From positions 175,408 through 239,407 of the forward strand of contig PGYR01000001.1 in NCBI GenBank assembly GCA_002839765.1: 64,000 nt of DNA, read 5' to 3'. A program made the position numbers and the translations under genes. Shown here piece by piece: positions 9,563 to 17,288 of the stretch. A model generated the notes under the pieces. It ran no database searches. It saw only the letters and a program-made list of their open reading frames with translations, and was not told the origin of the DNA. This DNA is from Ignavibacteriae bacterium HGW-Ignavibacteriae-4. Its GTDB lineage: Bacteria; Bacteroidota; Ignavibacteria; Kapaibacteriales; UBA2268. The stretch's first letter is position 1; each line of letters starts with the position of its first letter.

Positions 9563-9949
9563 TTAATTCAGTAATAGCCCTACTCTATTCTTTATCCAAA
9601 GCACTAAATTTTTTAAAAATAAAGATGTAAATATTCCTAATGTATCCGCAACCCAATCAAATATATCAGAAGATCTACCTTCAATAAAATATTGATGTAT
9701 CTCATCTGAGATTCCAAATGATGAACCAATGATAATAACGATTAAATAATATTTCCTTTTATTATAATTTGTTGAATTTATAAGTGCAAATTGTATAGTC
9801 AATCCATAGAAGAAATAAGCAACAAAGTGGAGTAATTTATCACTTAAATAAAAGGCATTATCAAGGAATTCTATTTTCTCTTGGTGTGATAAATATATAA
9901 TTGATAAAGAAAATAAAAGCCACGGGATAAAATATATCATTCTATACAT
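9563..9949 (-). CDS. VanZ-like family membrane protein
   Basis: About 129 residues with four hydrophobic segments and the VanZ-like motifs LSDKLLHFVAYFFYG, GISDEIHQYFIEGRS and DIFDWVADTLG. The ATG at 9949 overlaps the nnr stop as TAATG and is chosen; an in-frame ATG at 9961 would add four residues. Role unknown; VanZ of enterococci gives teicoplanin resistance, but most chromosomal relatives are uncharacterised. It is cotranscribed with nnr. The 80 nt between it and the convergent pgeF hold only a weak 7-bp inverted repeat. Confidence 0.85.
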   Translation of the reverse strand: MYRMIYFIPWLLFSLSIIYLSHQEKIEFLDNAFYLSDKLLHFVAYFFYGLTIQFALINSTNYNKRKYYLIVIIIGSSFGISDEIHQYFIEGRSSDIFDWVADTLGIFTSLFLKNLVLWIKNRVGLLLN

Positions 9950-11406
9950 TACTTTATACATTTTAAACCTGTTATAATATCAGAAGCTATTATTGAATTT
10001 TTATTATTTAGAGCCGCTTTTGCTGCATTAATATGAGTTAGAGCTGCATTGGCTAGTATTTGCAAATAATTAGAACTTAAATTTTGATTGGCTTGTGCAC
10101 CCAAGATTCCAGATAACACATCACCAGAACCAGCAGTTGCCATCTCTGGGATACCATCGCTTACAAGCAGAACTTCTTCCCCATCAGTAATAATGGTTGT
10201 AGTACCTTTGAGTAATATATTGATATTCATTTTCTTTGCAGTTTCTTTAACTAAAGCAACTAAATTATCGAGAATAACATTTCTATTTTTACCTATTAGA
10301 TTTGCAAACTCACCTATATGAGGAGTAATAGTTATATTTTGGTTATATACATTTTTATTGTCAAGTGCTGAAATCCCATCTGCATCAATTATAAATCTCT
10401 TATCAGGATATCTTTCTAATATTGAGTTTATCATATTGGTAATATCATCAGATTTGTCTAATCCTGGCCCAATAACTATCGAATCCGATTTATCAAGTAA
10501 TTGTTGTATCTTACTATTATTTAAGGTAGATGTATTATAGGTACTTATTTCAAACGATATAATTTCAGGATATAAATTGAGGGGTTTATTTGTTGTTACT
10601 AAGTATACTAAACCAGATCCTGCTGAAATAGCTGAATTGCAAGTCAAGGCAGATGCACCAGACATATTAACAGAACCGGCAATGACAACACATTTTCCAT
10701 AATCAAATTTAGAAGTATTATTCAGTCTTTTCATTAATCTGATTGAATCATACTTTTGTACAATTGAATAACTACTAATTAGACTTCCGGGTACTCCTAA
10801 ATCAAGAGTTATAATAGTACCACAGTAATCTTTGCCATCATTAAGTAATAATCCTGTCTTTTCAGCATACATTGTAAAAGTAAAATCTGCATTAAATGTA
10901 GGTGATGAAGCAATACCAGTTTCACTGTCTAATCCAGTAGGTGTATCGATTGCAATTCGAATACAATCACTACTATTTGCTTTTAATACAATGTTTGTTA
11001 GTTCTTTATTCAAAGGCGGTTTACCACCAATACCTAATAATGAATCAATTATGCAATCATAATTATTGAAATCAATTTCATCGGTTTCAATTTTTTCTAA
11101 CTTTAACTTCTGTAAAGTTTCATAATAATACTTATTTTCAATTGTTTGTTTAGAGCTATCCCCTATTAGTGCAAAGCTTACATTGTAATCATTAATCAAA
11201 TGCCTTACTAGAGCTAATCCATCACCTCCATTATTACCAACACCACAAAGAATCAGAATATTTGAATAATGAGGTAGAATCTCTCTTATTTTAAAAGAGG
11301 AATATACTGCTGAATTTTCCATTAATAACTTCGATTCGATTCCAACGTTATTAATTAAGTAGTTATCTAAGGAATACATTTCTTTCGGATTTAATATTGG
11401 TATCAT
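9949..11406 (-). CDS. nnr: Bifunctional NAD(P)H-hydrate epimerase / ADP-dependent NAD(P)H-hydrate dehydratase
   Basis: Repairs damaged NAD(P)H. The N-terminal epimerase half (about 1-210) has GVGNNGGDGLALVRHL. The C-terminal ribokinase-like dehydratase half (about 225-485) has VIAGSVNMSGAS, IGPGLDKSD, TPHIGEFANLIG and the nucleotide-binding ATAGSGDVLSGILG. The 485-residue length equals that of other YjeF-type fusions. No missing motifs were seen. Confidence 0.95.
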   Translation of the reverse strand: MIPILNPKEMYSLDNYLINNVGIESKLLMENSAVYSSFKIREILPHYSNILILCGVGNNGGDGLALVRHLINDYNVSFALIGDSSKQTIENKYYYETLQKLKLEKIETDEIDFNNYDCIIDSLLGIGGKPPLNKELTNIVLKANSSDCIRIAIDTPTGLDSETGIASSPTFNADFTFTMYAEKTGLLLNDGKDYCGTIITLDLGVPGSLISSYSIVQKYDSIRLMKRLNNTSKFDYGKCVVIAGSVNMSGASALTCNSAISAGSGLVYLVTTNKPLNLYPEIISFEISTYNTSTLNNSKIQQLLDKSDSIVIGPGLDKSDDITNMINSILERYPDKRFIIDADGISALDNKNVYNQNITITPHIGEFANLIGKNRNVILDNLVALVKETAKKMNINILLKGTTTIITDGEEVLLVSDGIPEMATAGSGDVLSGILGAQANQNLSSNYLQILANAALTHINAAKAALNNKNSIIASDIITGLKCIK

Positions 11407-11524
11407 TTTGGATATTGTTTTTACATTGATAATCTAATATATAACTTGTTTCGAATATATAATAATGAAACTTATATGAATATAATAACGTTTATAATTA
11501 TGATTAAAGGTAAAGGATAAGATA

Positions 11525-11872
11525 ATGAATGACAATTTGAAGATAAACTCAGTAAATAAACAAGATATTACTTGTTTTTATTTAGCTGGTCAATTAGATG
11601 CACATAGTGCTCCCCTACTTGAGCAAGAAATTGAGAAAGCTATCCCAACTAATAACAAATTTATATTCAATTTATCCAACCTTGATTATATAAGTAGTGC
11701 TGGCTTAGGTGTTTTCATGTCTTTTATACAAGATATAAGAGAAAACAATGGAGATATAAAGTTTGCAGAATTAAATGAAAGAGTAAAAAATGTTATGGAT
11801 TTATTAGGATTCAACTATATATATGATATTACTGACACAGAACAAGAAGCAATTGAGAAATATTCCAAATAA
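11525..11872 (+). CDS. STAS-domain anti-sigma factor antagonist (SpoIIAA/RsbV type)
   Basis: 115 residues making one STAS domain: FYLAGQLDAHSAP, FNLSNLDYISSAGLGVFMS and AELNERVKNVMDLLGF. Ser57/Ser58 in ISSAGLG is the site phosphorylated in SpoIIAA/RsbV proteins. An AAAGG lies just upstream of the ATG. The next gene, 4 nt downstream, encodes the matching serine kinase, so the two form a partner-switch pair. Confidence 0.92.
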   Translation: MNDNLKINSVNKQDITCFYLAGQLDAHSAPLLEQEIEKAIPTNNKFIFNLSNLDYISSAGLGVFMSFIQDIRENNGDIKFAELNERVKNVMDLLGFNYIYDITDTEQEAIEKYSK

Positions 11873-11876
11873 TTTG

Positions 11877-12314
11877 ATGACTACGAAATTAAACCATATT
11901 GCTAAATTTAAGACTTTCTCAAAAACTGAGAACTTAGAAAGCATCAGAAGCTTCGTGTTTGTGAATTCTACTAATTTTGGTTTTAATGATTACAAAGCTG
12001 AAGAATTGGTACTAGCCGTTGATGAAGCTTGTACTAATCTTATAAAACATGCCTACAAATACAATCCCGAAGATTTGATAATAGTCGAAATCAATAGTAG
12101 TGATAATAGGTTTATAGTGAATATTATAGATCAATCACCATCTTTTGACCCTAGATTTGTTCAAGACCCAGATATGATAGAGTACCGAAATAAATACAAA
12201 AAAGGTGGTTTAGGTATATTTATTATGAAGTCTTTAGTTGATAGTATAGATTATCAGATTATTAATAATGGTTCGATTAAGAACATCCTTACTTTAACCA
12301 AACAATTATCATAA
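11877..12314 (+). CDS. Anti-sigma regulatory factor / serine-protein kinase (RsbW/SpoIIAB-like)
   Basis: 145 residues from the ATG at 11877, 4 nt after the antagonist's stop; a longer frame from 11823 is rejected because it overlaps that gene. HATPase_c_2 fold: N box AVDEACTNLIKHAYK, G1 region IIDQSPSFDP and G2 KKGGLGIFIMKSL. It probably phosphorylates the STAS partner and sequesters a target released by a phosphatase. No sigma factor or PP2C phosphatase is adjacent, so the output is not known. Confidence 0.9.
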   Translation: MTTKLNHIAKFKTFSKTENLESIRSFVFVNSTNFGFNDYKAEELVLAVDEACTNLIKHAYKYNPEDLIIVEINSSDNRFIVNIIDQSPSFDPRFVQDPDMIEYRNKYKKGGLGIFIMKSLVDSIDYQIINNGSIKNILTLTKQLS

Positions 12315-12326
12315 TAATTAGCTTAA

Positions 12327-12359
12327 TTCGCTTAAATCCATATTGATTTCATATATTTG
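12327..12359 (+). promoter_or_regulatory. Bacteroidota-type promoter for the cytochrome c maturation operon
   Basis: TATATTTG at 12352-12359 matches the -7 box TAnnTTTG. A TTCG at 12327-12330, 21 nt upstream, is one base off the -33 box TTTG. It lies 33 nt before the CcmC-like start. Confidence 0.5.
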
Positions 12360-12392
12360 TACATGTAAATAATCAAGAAATCGAATTTTATT

Positions 12393-13472
12393 ATGGTTGC
12401 AATTCGTTACGTATTAATGCTTTTATGCATAGTTCTTCCAATAGTTTTGGCATTCAAACATGGAATTACACTACCTCGTAAAAAGTACTGGATTATAACT
12501 ACATTTATATTAGTAACTTCTGTATTAATTTTCACCATACTCCCTCCCATTTCAGGGAATTTTAGTGATGCTAGAAGATTAAGTAAAACCGAAGATTTCA
12601 AAGATGTAGATGTTTCCTTTATAGTTTCAGAAATCGTTTATGGTGAAAATGAAGTTATAATTTCTGCAATTCCAAGTGAGATATTCCATTTCTCTCATAA
12701 AAAGAACTTAGAAAAAAATAAATATACTATTATATCTCCAAAAGATAATGGTGTCTATTCTATAAATGTAAATGATAAAGTTGTTTCAACCCTTAATTAT
12801 ATTAAAGAAAGTAATAGTTATAAACTTAAGAAAATCATTTCGATTAACCCGCTATTAGAATATCCGTTCATAGAAGCTTTACAACATAGAATTAAAAATT
12901 TGAATCTCCATGTGCCTTTGCATTGGACCTCATTTATTGCTTATTTAGTATCTCTAATATTTTCCATAAGGTATCTAAAACACAATCGGTTAGAAGATGA
13001 TATAGTAGCTAGTTCAGCAATCAAAATTGGACTCATATTTACAATATTAGGAACTGTTACTGGTATGATATGGGCAAAATTTAATTGGGGTGCATATTGG
13101 AATTGGGATCCTAGACAAACTACTATTCTAGTAATTATGCTAATCTATTTCGCATATTTTGGATTACGAAATTCATTAGATAGTTTTGAAAAGAAAGCAA
13201 AGTTAAGTGCTGTTTATTCTATAATAAGCTTTATCGCTGTACCAGTACTAATGTTTATTATACCTAGATTACTACCTAGTTTACATCCGGGTGGAAAAGA
13301 TGATGGGACAACAGGACCAGTAATTAGTACACAAGCTGATATGGTTGATTCTAGTTTAGCTTTTATATTTTATTTATCGATTGCTGCATTTCTATTTATA
13401 TATTTTTGGTATTTAAGTATAGAAATCAGACAAAAAATGTTAGAAAATAAATTAAGAGAACAAAATGTATAA
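12393..13472 (+). CDS. ccmC: CcmC/CcsA-family haem-handling protein of cytochrome c maturation
   Basis: 359 residues. Two N-terminal helices (about 5-55) enclose a start region leading into a soluble beta segment (60-150); then six helices follow. The tryptophan-rich haem motif reads NWGAYWNWDPRQT (WWD type). Conserved histidines are in LHVPLHW and SLHPGGKDDG, which fits CcmC rather than CcsA. It presents haem for transfer to CcmE. The N-terminal soluble extension is longer than in proteobacterial CcmC (about 240 residues). First gene of an operon with ccmD-like, ccmE and ccmF. Confidence 0.88.
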   Translation: MVAIRYVLMLLCIVLPIVLAFKHGITLPRKKYWIITTFILVTSVLIFTILPPISGNFSDARRLSKTEDFKDVDVSFIVSEIVYGENEVIISAIPSEIFHFSHKKNLEKNKYTIISPKDNGVYSINVNDKVVSTLNYIKESNSYKLKKIISINPLLEYPFIEALQHRIKNLNLHVPLHWTSFIAYLVSLIFSIRYLKHNRLEDDIVASSAIKIGLIFTILGTVTGMIWAKFNWGAYWNWDPRQTTILVIMLIYFAYFGLRNSLDSFEKKAKLSAVYSIISFIAVPVLMFIIPRLLPSLHPGGKDDGTTGPVISTQADMVDSSLAFIFYLSIAAFLFIYFWYLSIEIRQKMLENKLREQNV

Positions 13473-13629
13473 TTTCTTAAATGATAATTCTATATATGTC
13501 GTCCTTGTGGTGGCTTTGATTAATTGGTTCGGTTTGTTTATTTATCTTATGAGAACTGAATCAAAATTAAACAAATTAGAGAAGCAAATTTCATTAAATA
13601 ATTCGAGTACAGAAAAGAAAAATGAATAA
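13465..13629 (+). CDS. ccmD: CcmD-like small membrane protein
   Basis: A 54-codon gene. It starts at ATG 13465, overlapping the CcmC-like gene by 8 nt, and ends at 13629, overlapping ccmE by 8 nt. It has one transmembrane helix (IYVVLVVALINWFGLFIYLM, residues 10-29) followed by a charged coiled-coil tail (ESKLNKLEKQ). That size, topology and position between ccmC and ccmE match CcmD, which helps release haem-loaded CcmE. CcmD is poorly conserved, so the call rests on context plus topology. Confidence 0.8.
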   Translation: MYNFLNDNSIYVVLVVALINWFGLFIYLMRTESKLNKLEKQISLNNSSTEKKNE

Positions 13630-14008
13630 GAAATATCTATTTGGTGGATTAATAATTGTTACATTTATAGTATTAGCAATGTTCTCCTTCCAAGATAACA
13701 CAACTGAGTTTGTGAATATAGCAGAAGCAAAAGCAAGTAAAGAAACAGTTCAAGTATATGGACATTGGTTAAAAGACAAAGAGTCTAATTACAATGCTGA
13801 ACGAAATGAATTTGTATTCTATATGGAAGATGAATCAGGAAATTCCTTTAAAGTACTACATACTGGTGTGAAACCAAATAATTTTGAAATAGCAGCTAAG
13901 GTGGTGGTAAAAGGTCACTACGAAGGTAATTTATTCAAATCAAATCAAATATTAACAAAATGTCCTTCCAAGTACGAAGGTACTATTGAAGAACTACAGG
14001 AAAGTTAA
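13622..14008 (+). CDS. ccmE: Cytochrome c maturation protein CcmE (CxxxY type haem chaperone)
   Basis: 128 residues: one N-terminal membrane anchor (about 5-22) and a periplasmic OB-fold domain. The haem-attachment position is Cys114 of TKCPSKYEG with Tyr118, i.e. the CxxxY variant, not the HxxxY of E. coli CcmE. It receives haem from the CcmC-like protein and hands it to CcmF. It overlaps the CcmD-like gene by 8 nt, and ccmF begins on the base after its stop. Confidence 0.92.
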   Translation: MNKKYLFGGLIIVTFIVLAMFSFQDNTTEFVNIAEAKASKETVQVYGHWLKDKESNYNAERNEFVFYMEDESGNSFKVLHTGVKPNNFEIAAKVVVKGHYEGNLFKSNQILTKCPSKYEGTIEELQES

Positions 14009-16366
14009 ATGTTAGGACAAATTTTAGTTTACGTCGCATTCGGATTGAGTGTACTTTCAGGAATATTCTATTTAATAGCGAAAGATAAGCCCGGCCTACT
14101 AAAACTAGGTCGGTTTGCATATTATGGGATGACTGCTACAATGTTAGCTATCTCTATGTATTTGTTATCGAATATATTATCGCATAATTTTCAAATGACT
14201 TATGTTTGGGAATACTCATCAACTACTCTCCCCTTGAATCTATTGATTTCCACGTTTTATGCTGGGCAACAAGGATCATTCTTACTTTGGGGATTAATGT
14301 TAACATTAATTGGATTTTTCTTAATCCCTTTTCTAAAAGAAAGGAATTATGAGTATGTTACGATGGGAATATTCGTATTAGTAATTTCTTTTATATTACT
14401 TATTCTTATATTCAAAAGCCCTTTTGAGTATGTATGGCAGACTTATGCCGATCAGAATGTAGCTGTTGGCTTTACTCCTAAGGAGGGTCGAGGATTGAAT
14501 CCTATCCTCCAAAATTATTGGATAAATATACACCCACCTATTTTGTTTTTAGGATATTCAGCTATGACTATTCCTTATATATTTGCAATAGCTGGGTTGT
14601 TAAAAAAAGATTATCGCAAGTGGATTAGATTAGCTTTACCATGGACTTTGTTTGCTTCTGCTATACTTGGTCTTGGTTTGATGCTAGGTGGATTATGGGC
14701 TTATGAGACCTTAGGGTGGGGTGGCTTTTGGGCATGGGATCCAGTTGAAAACTCTTCTCTTATACCTTGGCTTGCTGCTGTTACACTAGTACATACTATG
14801 TATATACACCAGAAAACAGGTGGGCTTATAAAAACTAATTTTGTTTTGTCCTTCCTAACATTTTTATTTGTATTATATGCCTCATTTTTAACGAGAAGTG
14901 GTGTCTTAGGTGATACATCAGTACATTCATTTGTTTCACCTGGTCCAATGATTTATAATCTATTGTTAATATTTTTGATTGCATTTCTTCTCTTAGCAGT
15001 TGTGGCACTATTTATAAGATTAAATAAGATAAAAAGTCCAGAAATTAATTTTAAAGTAAGTTCAAAAGAATTTGTAGTTTCATTAGGTGTTATAGCACTT
15101 ATATTAGTGACTTTTATAGTTCTTTTTGGTACAAGTTGGCCTATAATTACTGAAATAATTGGAATTACAAAATCAACCGTAGAAGTCAAATGGTACAATC
15201 AATTGATTTTACCACTAGCTGTATTAATGATGACTTTCAGCTCCTTGGCCCTCTATTTTTCTTGGAGTAGAACTGATTTCTCTAAAATTTTAAAGAAACT
15301 TGTTATAGGATTATCTGCAGGAGTTGTTCTTACTATAATTACAGCCTTTATGGGAGTTAATCAATTTTCATACTTATTATTAGTTTTTGCTGTTGGTTTC
15401 TCACTATATGTTAATTTAGAATTTATGGTCAAAAACCTTAAAAAGGATAAAAAGTTAATTGGTGGGTTTGTCGCACACTTTGGATTAGCACTCCTATTAT
15501 TAGGGGCTTTGGCATCTGGTGCTTACTCTGAATCTATACAAGTGTCTATAAGAAGTGGACAATATGCTGAGTTTAAAGGTTATAGAATAGAGCATAATGG
15601 TAAAGAAAGAGTCGAATTAGAGAAAACAGATAGAGAGAAATATGAGTATAACATTGACATTATAAAAGATAATGATACTACTCGAGTACATCCCGTTGCA
15701 TTTTGGAGTGAATTCAATGACATGGAGACTCCATTTTTTGAACCAGGCATAAAGATGACTCCGTTTAAAGATATATATATTGCAATGGCATTAACTCCTC
15801 ATTATGATGTTAAGCCAATAGCACTTAAGAAGCAGTTGTCGGCTCCTGTGAGCTTAGATACAACTTATAAGATCAAGATGCTTGATTTCCTTATGCTTGA
15901 TATGCAGAAAGGTCCTATGCAAGGAGATGGAAAACCAAAAGAAAAAATGAAAATTGGTACTTTAGTAAGATTAAGTAATGACAAAGGGTATATTAAAGAA
16001 GATACTATATTTGCTGAAATGAATATGAAAACTATGTCAAATGATCCTATTTGGTATGATTTAGATACAACTGGGATTCAAATTGGATTTATGCAGATAA
16101 TGCCTGACAAAGAAAATTTGTCTAATTCAGGTGCCTTATTTATGTTCAAAGAGAAAGATGGTGAATTATCAATGCCTGAGGAAATGCTCATACTTGAAAT
16201 TTCTGATAAACCATTTATTATTTTGGTATGGATTGGAACCATATTTGTAGTTACTGGATTCTTTATATCACTCTTCAAGTATATGACTCCAAAGAAATTA
16301 AAGAAAGCATTTAAGAAAGACATAGAATTTGAAAAAAACGAAGAAATAAATTCAGATTCAGTTTAA
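14009..16366 (+). CDS. ccmF: Cytochrome c haem lyase subunit CcmF
   Basis: 785 residues with about 14-15 transmembrane helices. The WWD haem motif is GWGGFWAWDPVENSSLIPWL; NIHPPILFLGY and ASFLTRSGVLGDTSVHSF are further signatures. A large periplasmic domain (about 505-735) precedes the last helix and a short charged tail. It ligates haem to apocytochrome c CxxCH motifs. No CcmH, CcmAB or cytochrome gene lies in the window. Confidence 0.95.
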   Translation: MLGQILVYVAFGLSVLSGIFYLIAKDKPGLLKLGRFAYYGMTATMLAISMYLLSNILSHNFQMTYVWEYSSTTLPLNLLISTFYAGQQGSFLLWGLMLTLIGFFLIPFLKERNYEYVTMGIFVLVISFILLILIFKSPFEYVWQTYADQNVAVGFTPKEGRGLNPILQNYWINIHPPILFLGYSAMTIPYIFAIAGLLKKDYRKWIRLALPWTLFASAILGLGLMLGGLWAYETLGWGGFWAWDPVENSSLIPWLAAVTLVHTMYIHQKTGGLIKTNFVLSFLTFLFVLYASFLTRSGVLGDTSVHSFVSPGPMIYNLLLIFLIAFLLLAVVALFIRLNKIKSPEINFKVSSKEFVVSLGVIALILVTFIVLFGTSWPIITEIIGITKSTVEVKWYNQLILPLAVLMMTFSSLALYFSWSRTDFSKILKKLVIGLSAGVVLTIITAFMGVNQFSYLLLVFAVGFSLYVNLEFMVKNLKKDKKLIGGFVAHFGLALLLLGALASGAYSESIQVSIRSGQYAEFKGYRIEHNGKERVELEKTDREKYEYNIDIIKDNDTTRVHPVAFWSEFNDMETPFFEPGIKMTPFKDIYIAMALTPHYDVKPIALKKQLSAPVSLDTTYKIKMLDFLMLDMQKGPMQGDGKPKEKMKIGTLVRLSNDKGYIKEDTIFAEMNMKTMSNDPIWYDLDTTGIQIGFMQIMPDKENLSNSGALFMFKEKDGELSMPEEMLILEISDKPFIILVWIGTIFVVTGFFISLFKYMTPKKLKKAFKKDIEFEKNEEINSDSV

Positions 16367-16468
16367 TTGACAAACGGTCTATTAAACGACATATAAATTA
16401 TATCTTAATTCAATTTGAAACGTTATATAGTGAGAAGAAAATAATAATAATTATATAAAAGGGATAAA

Positions 16469-17029
16469 ATGAAAAAAACGATAATAGCAGTACTGGCAGT
16501 AATTGCAGTAGTATCTGTCGTAAGTATATTCACTAAAGATTTGACTTCTGCTGAAGGAAGCAGTAAGCAAGTATTTGAAGTGAGTTCTGTTTCGGAAGTT
16601 GTCAAAGACAGATTAGTAGATTTCAAATATATAGAAGATGGTAAAGAAAAATCTTTTTCAGAATTAGCAAAAGGTAAAGTAGTATTTTTAAACTTTTGGG
16701 GTACATGGTGTCCCCCTTGTCGTGGTGAAATACCAGATATTATAAAGATACAAAAAGAGTTAGCAAGTAAAGATATTATAATAGCTGGTGTAGCATTAGA
16801 AAAATCTAACAATAAAGATAAGTTATCTAAGGTTGATAATTTTCATACTTCTAATAAGATGAATTACATTAATTTTGTAGATGTGGATAACAAATTAAAT
16901 TCGGCTTATGGCGGTATGAAATTTGTACCTACTACGTTGATAATAAACAAGAACGGTGAGGTAAAAGAAGTGATTCAAGGTGCACGTTCTTATGAAGCTT
17001 TCATGGAATCTATTAAAAAAGTTTTATAA
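16469..17029 (+). CDS. TlpA/ResA-type membrane-anchored thioredoxin
   Basis: 186 residues: a signal anchor (about 3-21) and a thioredoxin fold whose redox site is WGTWCPPCRGE (Cys81, Cys84), with the cis-proline loop FVPTTLIIN. Placed about 100 nt after ccmF, it most likely reduces apocytochrome c cysteines in the periplasm (CcmG/ResA role). It could instead serve general disulfide reduction. A purine-rich AAAGGG lies upstream of the ATG. Confidence 0.9.
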   Translation: MKKTIIAVLAVIAVVSVVSIFTKDLTSAEGSSKQVFEVSSVSEVVKDRLVDFKYIEDGKEKSFSELAKGKVVFLNFWGTWCPPCRGEIPDIIKIQKELASKDIIIAGVALEKSNNKDKLSKVDNFHTSNKMNYINFVDVDNKLNSAYGGMKFVPTTLIINKNGEVKEVIQGARSYEAFMESIKKVL

Positions 17030-17055
17030 AACTTTTTTTTTTAAATAAATCCTGT

Positions 17056-17063
17056 TATTTTTG
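17056..17063 (+). promoter_or_regulatory. -7 box of the tRNA-Arg / SRP RNA promoter
   Basis: TATTTTTG matches TAnnTTTG and ends 11 nt before tRNA-Arg(TCT). The expected -33 position holds a T run instead of TTTG. The same box occurs before tRNA-Met and tRNA-Val in this window. Confidence 0.5.
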
Positions 17064-17074
17064 TAATCGTTTTT

Positions 17075-17148
17075 GCGCCGGTAGCTCAGCTGGATAGAGC
17101 AACAGCCTTCTAAGCTGTGGGCCAAAGGTTCGAGTCCTTTTCGGCGTA
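17075..17148 (+). tRNA. tRNA-Arg (anticodon TCT)
   Basis: Cloverleaf: acceptor GCGCCGG pairs with TCGGCGT, anticodon stem ACAGC/GCTGT encloses CTTCTAA (TCT), and the T loop is GGTTCGAGTCC. 74 nt, discriminator A, no encoded CCA. The SRP RNA begins 14 nt later. Confidence 0.96.
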
Positions 17149-17162
17149 CTAAACATAGAATT

Positions 17163-17262
17163 GGTCAAGGGTCAACAATTGTAAATTGCTAAATTCCGTC
17201 AGATCTGAAAAGAAGCAGCGGTAGGTTTATTTGCAGTGTGTTTGATTTCTTGACCTTTTTTT
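17163..17262 (+). ncRNA. ffs: Signal recognition particle RNA (small bacterial type, 4.5S-like)
   Basis: The conserved domain IV is plain: CCGTCAGATCTGAAAAGAAG followed by CAGCGGTA, i.e. the Ffh-binding asymmetric loops under a tetraloop. The ends pair (GGTCAAG 17163-17169 with CTTGACC 17249-17255) and are followed by a T run that serves as terminator. Length is about 93 nt. It scaffolds Ffh for cotranslational membrane targeting. It is probably transcribed with the tRNA-Arg just upstream and released by tRNA processing. It also shows that the rng frame cannot start at 17238. Confidence 0.93.
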
Positions 17263-17288
17263 ATATTATTTATCGTATATTTGTTCCT

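Noticed and set aside
10088..11062. Several plus-strand frames opposite nnr.
   Set aside because: They mirror the codon structure of the well-supported nnr gene and have no motifs.
17238..17288. Upstream extension of the rng frame.
   Set aside because: It lies in the 3' part and terminator of the SRP RNA; ATG 17289 gives the normal protein start.
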